A stretch of 64,000 nt of DNA from Bradyrhizobium nivariense (GTDB lineage Bacteria > Pseudomonadota > Alphaproteobacteria > Rhizobiales > Xanthobacteraceae). Where the stretch lies: the NCBI RefSeq assembly GCF_029846715.1, contig NZ_JARVWW010000012.1:124001-188000 (forward strand). Reading direction: 5' to 3'. Positions 34,975 to 44,031 of this stretch are shown piece by piece (position 1 is the stretch's first letter; each line of letters opens with the position of its first letter). The notes under the pieces were generated by a model. That model did no database searches. It was not told the origin of the DNA and saw only the letters and a program-made list of their open reading frames with translations. Made by a program: the position numbers and the translations under genes.

Positions 34975-37878
34975 TCAGCCCTTCTTCCGGGGGCTGCGCT
35001 CGGCGGGCGGCTCGCCGTCGGCTGAAGGCGAGGGCGCAGCGGCCGGCTTCTCGCCACCGCCGCCACCCTTGCGCGCGGAGTCCTTGATGCCCTGCATGTC
35101 GCGAGCTTCCCGGATCAGGCCTGGCATCTTGGCGAGGCTGCCGCCTTCGACGCCGATGTCCGCCAGAAGCGAATCGATCAGCGGCGCCTGGACGCGGTAA
35201 CGCAGCGCCGAGTCGATCACCTCGTCGGTGGCGCTGCGGCCGCCATTGCCGCCATGGCCGTTGCCGTTGAGGCCGTCGACCTGGAGGATGCGGATGCCCT
35301 CGATCTTCTCCATCGGCTTGACGCTCTCGCGCACGATGCCCTCGATGCGGTCGAGCAGCTTTCTACGGAACAGCGAGTAGCGCGCCTGGTCGGTCAGCAC
35401 GTTCTCGGCCTCGTTGAGCATGCGCTGCGCCTCGGCCTCGACCGCGGCGCGGATCCGCTCGGCTTCCGCGGCAATTCGCGTTTCCTCGGCCTGCTTCTCG
35501 GCGATCAGGATCTCCACGGTCTTCCGGCGCTTCGCGATCTCGCTCTCGCGCGCGGTGATGACGCGCTCGGTGGCTTCGGTGGCATGCACCCGCGCTTCCT
35601 CGGCCGAGGCTTTGGCCGCGGATTCCTCCAACGACTTCAGGTGAATGGCAATCGCTTTCTCCATCAGAACGGTCTCGACCTCCCTCTCGCGATTGATTTC
35701 AAGCTTGCGCAGTTCGCGTTCGCGGCCGATACGGGCCTCGTCCAGGCCGCGATCGGAGGCAATGCGAGAGCGCTCGACCTCTTCGCGCGCCGCAATCTCG
35801 GCTTCCTGAAGCGACTGGACGCGGGCGACTTCGAGTTGTTCGATCGAACGGCGGCGTTCGATCCGCGCCGCCTCCAGCGCTTGCTCGCGCGAGACGTCCG
35901 TGGTCTCGACCTCCTTGCGCGCGACGATCTCGGCCTGCCTGACCTGGCGGTCGGCGTCGATGCGCTCCGACCTCTTGGTCGAGAGCGCAATGACGCGGTC
36001 TTCATCCGCGATCTCGATCGCCTTCTTGTGCTCGATATTGAGTACCTCGCGCTTCCTGGAGGACGTGATCCGCTCGGCTTCGAGCGCGAGATCGACGCCG
36101 ATGCGCTGGCGCTCAATGGCGTCGCGCCGATTCAACTCGGCGGCCTCGATCACGGCTGTGCGCTCGATCTCGAGCGCGCGCGTGTCACGCTCGGCCTGGA
36201 TACGCTCGGCTGCAACGGACTTCTCCTGCGCGATCCGCGCGGCCTCGATGGCTTCGCGTGAGGCAATGTCGGCTTCCTCGACGGCCCGGTTGCGGGCGAT
36301 TTCCAGGGAGCGAACGCGTTCTTCCTGGGCGATGCGGGCAGCTTCCGTGGCTTCGCGCGCCGTGACCTCTGCGACTTCCAGCGTCTGGTTGCGTCCGATC
36401 TCCAACTGCCGGGTATTCTGCTCGGCCGCGATGCGCTCGGCGGCGAGCCTGTGCTCGCGGGCGATGCGCGCCGTCTCGACCGCGCGCTGCGCCTCGATCT
36501 CGGCTTCCTGGATGTTACGCACCTGCTGGATCTCCAGCGCGCGGGTGCGCTCATCAGATGCGATGCGCTCGACATTGACAATCATGGTCTGGGCGATGCG
36601 GGCCTTTTCGGTCGCCTCGCGGGCGGCGATCTCGGCTTCGTCCACGGCGCGGGTCCGCTCGATCTCGCGGCGCCGGGTCTCCTCTTCGTTGGCGATGCGG
36701 GCGTCGGTCACCACGCGATCCTGCTGGATACGCGCTTTCTCGATCGCCTCGCGGGCGGCGATCTCGGCTTCCTCGATGGTCCGCATCCGCTCGATTTCGC
36801 GCTGGCGCACCTCGCGCTCGGAGGCGATGCGGCTGGTATCGATCGAGCGCTGGTTGGCGATCCGGGCCTTCTCGATTTCCTCCCGTGCGAGCAGCTCCTT
36901 CTCCTCGATGGTGCGGGTGCGCTCGATCTCCCGCTGGCGGGTCTCGCGCTCCGAGGCGATGCGAGCTTCGGCGATCGCCTGGTCGTTGGCGATGCGCGCC
37001 TTCTCGATGGTTTCACGGGCGGAAATCTGCGCCTGCTCGGCTTCGGTCTCGCGCAGGGCGCGCTCACGCGCGACCTCGGCGCGTTGCAGGGCGCGGCGCA
37101 TCTCGATGTCACGCTCCTGTTCGAGGCGCGCCGTCTCGCTTTCGCGCTCGATCTCGAGGGCCTGCCGCTCGGCCTCCAGGTTGCGGGAGCGGATCTTGAT
37201 CATCGAATCCTGCTCGATGTCGTTGCGCAGCTTGCGCTTGGCCTCGATGTCCTCCATCAGGCGGGTCAGACCTTCGGCGTCGAAGCGGTTCGAGGGGTTG
37301 AAGAATTCGAGATCTGTCTGGTCGAGATCGGTGATCGCGACTGATTCCAGCTCGAGTCCGTTCTGGGCGAGGGCCTCTGCCGCGTTCGCCTTGAGGCGGG
37401 CGACGTACTCACCGCGCTGCTCGTGCATCTGCTCGAGCGTCATCTCCGAGGCAACCGAACGAATGGCTGAAATGAATTTGCCGGCGAGGAGGGCGTGGAG
37501 CTGTTCGGGCTCCATGGTGCGGCGGCCGAGCGTGGCGGCCGCGATCGACACGGCTTCGCGGGTCGCCTGGACCCGGACATAGAAATCGGCCTCGATGTCG
37601 ACGCGCATGCGGTCACGGGTGATCACGGCGTCCTGCCGCGAGCGCACGATGCCCATCGGCTGCACGTTCATGTTGACCGGCGTGTAGTCGTGGATGAACG
37701 GAAGCACGAACGCGCCGCCGTTGATCACAACGCGTTCGCCGAGCAGGCCGGTCCGAACGAATGAGGTCTCCTTGGACGAGCGGTGATAGAGCCAGTTCAC
37801 GATGTAGACGCCGACCACGATCACCACGACGGCGACGATGAGCCAGAGGATTAATTCACCGACCAGAGTCCCTGACAT
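34975..37878 (-). CDS. flotillin-family membrane scaffold with expanded hendecad-repeat coiled coil
   Basis: 967 residues, much longer than the roughly 430-690 of ordinary flotillins. One membrane helix (9-31), an SPFH/band-7 domain (about 40-200), then a very long charged helix. From residue 287 to about 627 it is built from units of 44 residues (287, 331, 375, 419, 463, 540, 584) and one of 33 (507), that is 4 or 3 times 11, each beginning AREA-x-EKARIA-like and ending E-IERxRxIEEAEIA-like. Less regular copies run to about 740. A flotillin-type C-terminal domain (about 820-925) and a disordered Gly/Pro/Ala tail follow. Forms oligomers at membrane microdomains. Its place between transporter and molybdenum-hydroxylase genes suggests a scaffold for that enzyme. 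Confidence 0.9.
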   Translation of the reverse strand: MSGTLVGELILWLIVAVVVIVVGVYIVNWLYHRSSKETSFVRTGLLGERVVINGGAFVLPFIHDYTPVNMNVQPMGIVRSRQDAVITRDRMRVDIEADFYVRVQATREAVSIAAATLGRRTMEPEQLHALLAGKFISAIRSVASEMTLEQMHEQRGEYVARLKANAAEALAQNGLELESVAITDLDQTDLEFFNPSNRFDAEGLTRLMEDIEAKRKLRNDIEQDSMIKIRSRNLEAERQALEIERESETARLEQERDIEMRRALQRAEVARERALRETEAEQAQISARETIEKARIANDQAIAEARIASERETRQREIERTRTIEEKELLAREEIEKARIANQRSIDTSRIASEREVRQREIERMRTIEEAEIAAREAIEKARIQQDRVVTDARIANEEETRRREIERTRAVDEAEIAAREATEKARIAQTMIVNVERIASDERTRALEIQQVRNIQEAEIEAQRAVETARIAREHRLAAERIAAEQNTRQLEIGRNQTLEVAEVTAREATEAARIAQEERVRSLEIARNRAVEEADIASREAIEAARIAQEKSVAAERIQAERDTRALEIERTAVIEAAELNRRDAIERQRIGVDLALEAERITSSRKREVLNIEHKKAIEIADEDRVIALSTKRSERIDADRQVRQAEIVARKEVETTDVSREQALEAARIERRRSIEQLEVARVQSLQEAEIAAREEVERSRIASDRGLDEARIGRERELRKLEINREREVETVLMEKAIAIHLKSLEESAAKASAEEARVHATEATERVITARESEIAKRRKTVEILIAEKQAEETRIAAEAERIRAAVEAEAQRMLNEAENVLTDQARYSLFRRKLLDRIEGIVRESVKPMEKIEGIRILQVDGLNGNGHGGNGGRSATDEVIDSALRYRVQAPLIDSLLADIGVEGGSLAKMPGLIREARDMQGIKDSARKGGGGGEKPAAAPSPSADGEPPAERSPRKKG

Positions 37879-37903
37879 GTTTCCCTCCCTCGACCTTTCG
37901 GCG

Positions 37904-38737
37904 TTATCGCGCGCCGATCGCCTTGAATTTGCGCACCTGATCCGTCAGCGCCCGCTCGACCGGCAGCCGTTCCATCGAGGAGGCGCCGTAGAAGCCGTGG
38001 CAGTTGTGCGTGTTCCTCATGATGAAATCGGCGTCGTCCGGATCGGCGATCGGGCCGCCATGGGCGAGCACCAGAATGTCCGGATTGACGCTGAGCGCGG
38101 CGGAGGCCCAGGTGTCGATGTGCGCCGGGCAATCCTTCAGCTTGAGCGCGGTCTGCGCGCCGATGGTGCCCCCGGTCGTCAGGCCCAGATGACAGACGAT
38201 GATATCCGCGCCCGCGATCGCCATCGCGGCGGCTTCCTTCTCGCTGAAGACGTAGGGCGTCGTCAGCAGGTCCTTCTCGCGCGCCTTTGCGATCATGTCG
38301 ATCTCCAGCGCATAGGACATGCCGGTCTCTTCGAGATTGGCGCGGAACACACCGTCGATAAGTCCGACGGTCGGAAAGTTCTGCACGCCGGCGAAGCCGA
38401 GCGCCTTCAATTGGTCCAGGAAAAGATCCATGTCGCGGAACGGATCCGTACCATTGACGCCGGCGAGCACTGGCGTCCTGGTCACAACGGGCAGCACTTC
38501 GCCGGCCATCTCCAGCACGATGGCGTTGGCGTCACCGTAGGCCATCAATCCCGCGAGCGAGCCGCGGCCGGCCATGCGATAGCGACCGGAATTGTAGATG
38601 ACGATGAGGTCGACCCCGCCGGCTTCCTCGCACTTGGCCGACAGGCCGGTGCCGGCGCCGCCGCCGACGATGGGCTCGCCGCGCCTTGCCATGTCGCGGA
38701 ACCGTTTCAACAGTGCAGCGCGTTCAAACCGGGCCAT
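37904..38737 (-). CDS. phosphoenolpyruvate-hydrolase-family TIM-barrel protein (Tm-1 C-terminal-like)
   Basis: 277 residues of the PEP_hydrolase (PF09370-type) family: GEPIVGGGAGTGLSAKCEEAGGVDLIVIYNSGRYRM, GVQNFPTVGLIDG, GADIIVCHLGLTTGGTIG and ILVLAHGGPIADP are the signature segments. Related to the C-terminal barrel of the tomato Tm-1 protein; biochemical function poorly established (PEP-mutase-like superfamily). It starts 3 bases after a gene whose C-terminus is the Tm-1 N-terminal domain, reconstructing the Tm-1 pair as two polypeptides. ATG at 38737. Confidence 0.87.
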   Translation of the reverse strand: MARFERAALLKRFRDMARRGEPIVGGGAGTGLSAKCEEAGGVDLIVIYNSGRYRMAGRGSLAGLMAYGDANAIVLEMAGEVLPVVTRTPVLAGVNGTDPFRDMDLFLDQLKALGFAGVQNFPTVGLIDGVFRANLEETGMSYALEIDMIAKAREKDLLTTPYVFSEKEAAAMAIAGADIIVCHLGLTTGGTIGAQTALKLKDCPAHIDTWASAALSVNPDILVLAHGGPIADPDDADFIMRNTHNCHGFYGASSMERLPVERALTDQVRKFKAIGAR

Positions 38738-38740
38738 CGG

Positions 38741-40954
38741 TCACCTCGCTAGTCTCCGGCGCGCCCCGGCGCGGCCGAACAATGTTCGGAACGCGCTGAC
38801 AATGGTGGAGGCGAACTCGGGATCGTTGATGTTCTTGGGGACGCGGATGAGCTGACGGTTGGCGGTCTGCCGCACGTTCCGCTCCAGCGTGCGGAACAGC
38901 GCCGCATCGGCATCCGGATCCCAGAATGGCTGTCCTCGCGCGTCGAGCGCGGAGACGCCGCCCTCGGGCAGGAAGAAGCGCACCGGGCCGTCCATCCGGT
39001 TGAGCCGATCGGCGACCCAGTGCCCCATGCGCTCGTTCTCCTCCGCCGTGGTCCGCATCAGGGTGACCTGCGGGTTGTGGACGTGGAATTTCCTGCCGCG
39101 GTAGCGCTCCGGGATGGTCTCGGGGGCGCCGAAATTCACCATGTCCAGCGCGCCCACCGAGCCGACATATGGCACCCGGCTGCGGATGATGGCGCCAAAG
39201 CGGTCGTCGGTGGCCGGGAACACGCCGCCCATCAGGAGATCGCCGACCTCCGTAGTGGTGATGTCGATGATGCCTGCGAGCTGTCCGGAATCGACGAGCT
39301 TCTCCATCGAGCGGCCGCCAACGCCGGTGGCGTGGAAGACGAGGCACTCGAAATCCTCGCGCAAGTCGGCCGCGATCTTCTGCACCGCGGGCGTGGTGAC
39401 ACCGAACATGGTGATGCCAACCGACGGCAATCCGCTGTCGCCGCCATCCTTCCGTGCATGCTGATCGAGGCGCGCCTTGACCATGCCGGCCAGCGCATGG
39501 GCGCCATTGGCGAGCACGGCGCGCGAGATCGAGTTGAGGCCCTGCACGTCGGCGACCGAATGCATCATGGTGATGTCGGCAGGGCCGACATAGGGCCCGA
39601 CGTCGCCGGAGGCGACGGACGAGATGATCAGCTTCGGCACCCCGACAGGAAGGGTCCGCATCCCCGGCGCGACCAGTGACGCTGCGCCCGAGCCGCCCGC
39701 CGAAATCACGCCGGCAACATTGCTCTGGCGCCGCAGCCAGCTGACGAAGGCCTCGGCCATCGCGGTGACGGCAGCGCCGCGGTCGGGTCCGAACACCGCC
39801 GATCCGCCGCGGCCATGGTTCAAGGCGATCTCCTGGGCGGAGACGTCGCTGGCCGCGTGCCTGCCACTGGTGGAGACATCGACCAACCGCGTGCGCAGGC
39901 CGGTCCCGGCGATGATGTCGCGGATGAAGCGGAGCTCCGTGCCCTTGGTGTCGAGCGTACCGACGACGAGCACGACCGGGGGGCCCTGCGTTTGCGCCGC
40001 GACCGGTTCGCGCCTGCGCCGTGCCGTCTCGTCGAGACGCATCACCTGTGTCGAGAGCGTGCGGGCCGCGGCCTCGATACGAGCGATCGGCACCGGCTGC
40101 GACCAGCGCGTCGGCGGCGTCGGGTTAGACATGTAGATGCGGATCGGGCCGCCTGGACGCGTTTGCTGCGGGGCAGGCTTCGCCTCCGTACCCGCCGCCG
40201 GCACGTCGAGGTCGAGCTCGAGCTCGGCGTGCAATCCGACACCGAGCAGGCGCCGCTGCAGTTCGCGGTCGGCGGCGAGCCGCGCCGAATCGATGATGCG
40301 GTTGACGCGACCGTTGACCATGATCGCGACGTTGCGCGACACGGCCGTAGCCACGCCGATATTCTGCTCGATCACAAGTACGGACATGTCGCCGTCCTCG
40401 CCAAGCTGTAGCAGCATCTCCTCGACCTGGGCGACGATAACAGGCGCAAGCCCCTCGGTGGGCTCGTCCATGATCAGGAGCCGCGGGTTGGTGAGCAACG
40501 CGCGGGAGATCGCGAGCATCTGTTGCTCGCCGCCGGAGAGCTGGCCGCCGCCGTGATCCTTGCGCTCGGCCAACCGCGGAAACGTCTCGTAGATGCGCTC
40601 GACCGTCCAGGCGCCGCGGCGCAAGCCGGCGGCAAGCTGCAGGTGCTCGTCGACGCTGAGCGAACGCCACAGCCGCCGTCCCTGCGGGACGTAGCCGACG
40701 CCGAGTCGGGCTATGTGGGCGGGCGGCCGCCGGGTGATGTCATCGCCGCGGACGCGGATCGAGCCGCCGCTGACCGGGGCCAGCCCCATGATGGCCTTGC
40801 ACAGCGTGGTCTTGCCCATGCCGTTGCGGCCGACGACCGAGAACACGCCGGCATCGAGCGTCAGGTCCACGCCTTGCAGCGCATGCGAATGGCCGTAGTA
40901 GACGTCGAGGCCGCGGACCTCGAGCGCGGCGGCGGAGCGGCGGGCTTCATTCAT
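38741..40954 (-). CDS. fusion: LivF-type ABC ATPase + Tm-1-like (UPF0261) domain
   Basis: 737 residues. Residues 1-250 are a complete LivF ATPase: Walker A GRNGMGKT (42-49), signature LSGGEQQ (139-145), Walker B LLIMDEPTEGLAP (159-171), H-loop position occupied by Gln (IEQN, 195-198) as in LivF. A linker (250-325, Pro/Ala/Arg-rich) leads to a UPF0261/Tm-1-like domain (326-737) beginning VVLVVGTLDTKGTEL and containing GVISAGGSGAAS and FHATGVGGRSMEKL. An internal ATG (residue 275) has no ribosome-binding site, so a true fusion is likely. The ATPase half powers the LivHMG importer upstream; the second half may act on the imported molecule. Confidence 0.88.
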   Translation of the reverse strand: MNEARRSAAALEVRGLDVYYGHSHALQGVDLTLDAGVFSVVGRNGMGKTTLCKAIMGLAPVSGGSIRVRGDDITRRPPAHIARLGVGYVPQGRRLWRSLSVDEHLQLAAGLRRGAWTVERIYETFPRLAERKDHGGGQLSGGEQQMLAISRALLTNPRLLIMDEPTEGLAPVIVAQVEEMLLQLGEDGDMSVLVIEQNIGVATAVSRNVAIMVNGRVNRIIDSARLAADRELQRRLLGVGLHAELELDLDVPAAGTEAKPAPQQTRPGGPIRIYMSNPTPPTRWSQPVPIARIEAAARTLSTQVMRLDETARRRREPVAAQTQGPPVVLVVGTLDTKGTELRFIRDIIAGTGLRTRLVDVSTSGRHAASDVSAQEIALNHGRGGSAVFGPDRGAAVTAMAEAFVSWLRRQSNVAGVISAGGSGAASLVAPGMRTLPVGVPKLIISSVASGDVGPYVGPADITMMHSVADVQGLNSISRAVLANGAHALAGMVKARLDQHARKDGGDSGLPSVGITMFGVTTPAVQKIAADLREDFECLVFHATGVGGRSMEKLVDSGQLAGIIDITTTEVGDLLMGGVFPATDDRFGAIIRSRVPYVGSVGALDMVNFGAPETIPERYRGRKFHVHNPQVTLMRTTAEENERMGHWVADRLNRMDGPVRFFLPEGGVSALDARGQPFWDPDADAALFRTLERNVRQTANRQLIRVPKNINDPEFASTIVSAFRTLFGRAGARRRLAR

Positions 40955-41729
40955 GGCCGCCTCCGAGGTAAAGCTCCTGCACCTCGGGATCGGACTCGAT
41001 CTCCTGCGGACGGCCCTCCTTGAAGATGCGCCCGTTGTGCATCATCGTGACGCTCTCGACGACGCGCAGGGCCACGTCCATGTCGTGCTCGATGATGATG
41101 TAGCCGATATGCGCCGGCAGCGAGGTCAATATCTCGATCAGCTCGGCACGCTCGGTCGGCGACAGTCCCGCGGCTGGTTCATCGAACAGGACGAAGCGCG
41201 GCGCGCCGGCAAGCGCCAGTGCGATCTCGAGCTGGCGCTGCTGGCCATGCGCGAGCTCGGCAACGTGCTGATCCTTCACGCCCGTGAGATGGACGGCCTG
41301 CACGAGATTGTCGGCCGCGTGCATCAGCGCGTCGTTCTGACCGGGGCGGAGAAACGAGAAGCGCCCCCGCGAGACGCCACGGCAGGCGAGATAGACATTG
41401 TCCTGGACGGTGAGGCCGGGGAACAGCGCGGAGATCTGGTAAGTCCGGCGCAGGCCGCGGCGGATGCGCTCGTAGGGCGGGAAGTGCGTGACGTCCTCGC
41501 CGAAGAAGCGGATGGTGCCGGAAGAGGGCGGGAAGTCGCCGGTGATGCAGTTGAACAGCGTCGTCTTGCCGGCGCCGTTGGAGCCGAGCACGGCGCGCCG
41601 TTCGCCGGGGCGGACGGTCATGGTGACATCGGTGAGCGCCGCGAGCGCGCCGAACAGGCGCGTCACGCCGCGAAGCTCCAGCGCCGCGCCGGCGCCGACG
41701 GCAGAGAGGCGTTGCGCGACGCTATCCAT
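40947..41729 (-). CDS. livG: LivG-type ABC transporter ATP-binding protein
   Basis: 260 residues. Walker A GSNGAGKT (49-56), the LivG-style weak signature LAHGQQRQLE, Walker B FVLFDEPAAGLSP and H-loop IIEHDMDVAL are all present. Energises the HAAT-type importer with the LivF-fusion. Overlaps the upstream LivM gene and the downstream LivF fusion by 8 bases each, indicating tight translational coupling. Confidence 0.92.
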   Translation of the reverse strand: MDSVAQRLSAVGAGAALELRGVTRLFGALAALTDVTMTVRPGERRAVLGSNGAGKTTLFNCITGDFPPSSGTIRFFGEDVTHFPPYERIRRGLRRTYQISALFPGLTVQDNVYLACRGVSRGRFSFLRPGQNDALMHAADNLVQAVHLTGVKDQHVAELAHGQQRQLEIALALAGAPRFVLFDEPAAGLSPTERAELIEILTSLPAHIGYIIIEHDMDVALRVVESVTMMHNGRIFKEGRPQEIESDPEVQELYLGGGHE

Positions 41730-42819
41730 GGCCGGATCCCTGGCTGTGACGTCCGCTTGAACGGGCCGCGGCGGAACGTTGGCGGTGCCGCCAGCTCTGC
41801 CAGAGCCCGATGACGCCGTCCGAGGACCAGAACACGATGGCGAGGAAGCCGAGGCCGATCAGGAGCCGGAAGCGGTTGCCGTCGAGCCCCAGCTTGACCA
41901 GGAAGTCGAGGGCGAAGGTGCGCAGCAGCACGAAGATCAGCGCGCCGATAAAGGGACCGATGGGCCGCGTGATGCCGCCGACGACTGCGATGATGAGGAT
42001 ATCGATGCAGGCTCCAACGCTCACGGATCCCGGCGAGATCTGGCGGTAATTCCAGACCTGGAGCACCCCGGCCAGCGCCGCGACGAAGGACGCGAAGGCG
42101 TAGGCCGCGACACGATGCGCATTGACGTTGAAGCCGAGTGCCGCCATGCGGCGGGGATTGTCGCGTACACCTTGCAGCGCCAGGCCGAACGGCGCGCGGG
42201 AGATGTAGTCGACGGCGAGGTAGCAGAGTGCGGCTACCGCGAGCACGATATAGTAGAAGGGAATGTCGGCGCGCCAGTTGACGCCCCAGAAATGTGGCGT
42301 GGCAACGGTGTTGATGCCGGTATGACCGTTGAAGATCGCCCAGTTCTGGTTGGTGAAATAATAGAACGCCGCGCCGATCGCGAGCGTGATCATGATGGTG
42401 TAGATGCCCTCGGTGCGCACGGCGAGCGCGCCGCCGAGCGTGCCGAAGATGGTCGCGAGCGCGAGCGCCATCGGGACTGCAAGCCACCACGGCCAGCCCA
42501 GGCTGATATTGGCGTTGCCGCTGACGCCGAACACCGCGACCATATAGGCGGAGAAGCCCGCGATGGTGAGCTGCATCAGGCTGACCATGCCGCCATAGCC
42601 GGCAAGAAACATCAGACTCAGCGCCATGATTCCGAGGATCATCGTGGTCGCAAAGATTTCGATCAGGAAGAAGCCGTTGGCGATCAGCGGCATGATCAGC
42701 AGAATGGCCGCGACGATCCAGATTGCAGGATTGTCGATCTCCGGCCATCCGCGCAATTTGGGACGCTGCACCGCAGCGGTGGGACGAACCGTGACGCGGG
42801 CGTCGTGAGCGAGGGACAT
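41722..42819 (-). CDS. livM: LivM-type branched-chain amino acid ABC permease
   Basis: 365 residues, about ten membrane segments, with the family blocks LMFLAGYGGMVSLMQLTIAGFSAY and RDNPRRMAALGFNVNAHRVAAYAFAS. Inner-membrane translocation subunit. An alternative ATG lies near 42780, after the basic N-terminal stretch. Two-base spacing from LivH. Confidence 0.92.
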   Translation of the reverse strand: MSLAHDARVTVRPTAAVQRPKLRGWPEIDNPAIWIVAAILLIMPLIANGFFLIEIFATTMILGIMALSLMFLAGYGGMVSLMQLTIAGFSAYMVAVFGVSGNANISLGWPWWLAVPMALALATIFGTLGGALAVRTEGIYTIMITLAIGAAFYYFTNQNWAIFNGHTGINTVATPHFWGVNWRADIPFYYIVLAVAALCYLAVDYISRAPFGLALQGVRDNPRRMAALGFNVNAHRVAAYAFASFVAALAGVLQVWNYRQISPGSVSVGACIDILIIAVVGGITRPIGPFIGALIFVLLRTFALDFLVKLGLDGNRFRLLIGLGFLAIVFWSSDGVIGLWQSWRHRQRSAAARSSGRHSQGSGHG

Positions 42820-42820
42820 G

Positions 42821-43831
42821 TCAGCGCCTCGCCAACAGGCCCTGCGGCCGAACTGCCAGAACCAGCACCATGATCAGGAAGGTCACGACGATGGCGTAGG
42901 TCGGGATGTAGACCGAGCCGAGCTGCTCGGCGAGGCCGATGATGAGCGCGCCCAGCGCGGCCCCCGGGATCGAGCCCATGCCACCGACGATCACGACGAC
43001 GAGGGAGGCGAGCAGGAAGCGGATATCCTCGCCGGGCGAGAGCGATTGGAAGGTTCCGCCGACGACGCCGGCGATGCCGGCAAGCCCGGCGCCGAGCGCA
43101 AACACCACCACGAAGACGAGCTGAATCCGCACCCCGGTCGCAGCCAGGATGTCGCGATCGTCGACGCCGGCGCGGATGATCATGCCGATCCGCGTGCGGT
43201 TGAGCGCCAGCCACATCGCCACGCCGATCACGATGGAGGCGGTGAAGATCACGAGCCGGACCAGCGGATAGCGGAGATAGACCGGCTCGCCCGAGGATTT
43301 GACCGCGGTGACCAGCGGCAGTTCCACAGGCCCGATCAGCCAGTTCGGGGTCTGGATCTGATAGAAGTCGCCGCCGCATGCCCACAGCATGAGATCCGCG
43401 AACACGATCGAGAGCCCGATCGTCACCATGGTCTGCCGCAGGTCCTGGCCCTCCATGCGACGGAAGACGACGAGCTGAAGCAGGACGCCGACCAGTGCCG
43501 TCAGGATGAAGGCGACGATGAAGCTGAGGATCCAGGAGCCGGTCGAGGCGCTGATGGCGTAGCCGACATAGCCGCCGAACAAATAGAGCGAGCCGTGCGC
43601 GAGGTTGACGTTGCGCATCAGGCCGAAGATCAGCGTGAACCCGCTTGCGACCAGGAAATAGAGACCGCCGAGCGTGATGCCGTTGAAGACGGCGTTGAGG
43701 AAGACGCGCTTGCGGCCGATCGCATCTTCAAGGCCCTGCGGCCATACCGCGAAAATCAGCCAAAGCGCCACTGCGATCACGATGATGATAATCAGTGCCC
43801 AGGCGGGATGGCGTTCGACAAAGCGGGTCAT
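42821..43831 (-). CDS. livH: LivH-type branched-chain amino acid ABC permease
   Basis: 336 residues, about eight to nine membrane segments, with NAVFNGITLGGLYFLVASGFTLIFGLMRNVNLAHGSLY, the hallmark LivH opening, and a GAGLAGIAGVVGG region. First gene of the long leftward operon; the AraC-type gene upstream (ends 44032) is on the same strand and separated by 200 bases that should carry the promoter. Confidence 0.92.
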   Translation of the reverse strand: MTRFVERHPAWALIIIIVIAVALWLIFAVWPQGLEDAIGRKRVFLNAVFNGITLGGLYFLVASGFTLIFGLMRNVNLAHGSLYLFGGYVGYAISASTGSWILSFIVAFILTALVGVLLQLVVFRRMEGQDLRQTMVTIGLSIVFADLMLWACGGDFYQIQTPNWLIGPVELPLVTAVKSSGEPVYLRYPLVRLVIFTASIVIGVAMWLALNRTRIGMIIRAGVDDRDILAATGVRIQLVFVVVFALGAGLAGIAGVVGGTFQSLSPGEDIRFLLASLVVVIVGGMGSIPGAALGALIIGLAEQLGSVYIPTYAIVVTFLIMVLVLAVRPQGLLARR

Positions 43832-43867
43832 GATCGCCGCTCCGTCGTCACGTCACCCCATCTCTCA

Positions 43868-43881
43868 CCCCGCAAGCGGGG
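43868..43881. repeat. short GC hairpin upstream of livH
   Basis: CCCCGC (43868-43873) and GCGGGG (43876-43881) form a perfect 6-bp stem with an AA loop, 37 bases upstream of the livH start. I recall similar CACCCCGC/GCGGGG hairpins as frequent intergenic sequences in Bradyrhizobium. Not followed by a T-run on either strand. Confidence 0.4.
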
Positions 43882-44031
43882 CGAAGGGGCACGCAGACCG
43901 TTGCCGGCCGCAAGCCCTGCCATGAACGTGCGCTCCCTATCGAGCGCGATCCTCTTTTCGGGACCGCGTTTGGCGCATCCTAATGCGGCCGTCGGGGAGG
44001 CGCTTGATCGTGAGTATCTTTTCGCGCGCCG

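Noticed and set aside
35700..37020. DNA-level tandem repeats or a CRISPR-like array
   Set aside because: The periodicity (132 and 99 bases) is that of the flotillin coiled-coil codons; units are diverged, in frame and have no spacers.
43882..44031. Minus-strand frame tail (RLPDGRIRMRQTRSRKED) between the AraC gene and livH
   Set aside because: It is continuous only with a shadow frame of the AraC gene and has no start of its own; it may be part of an intergenic repeat.
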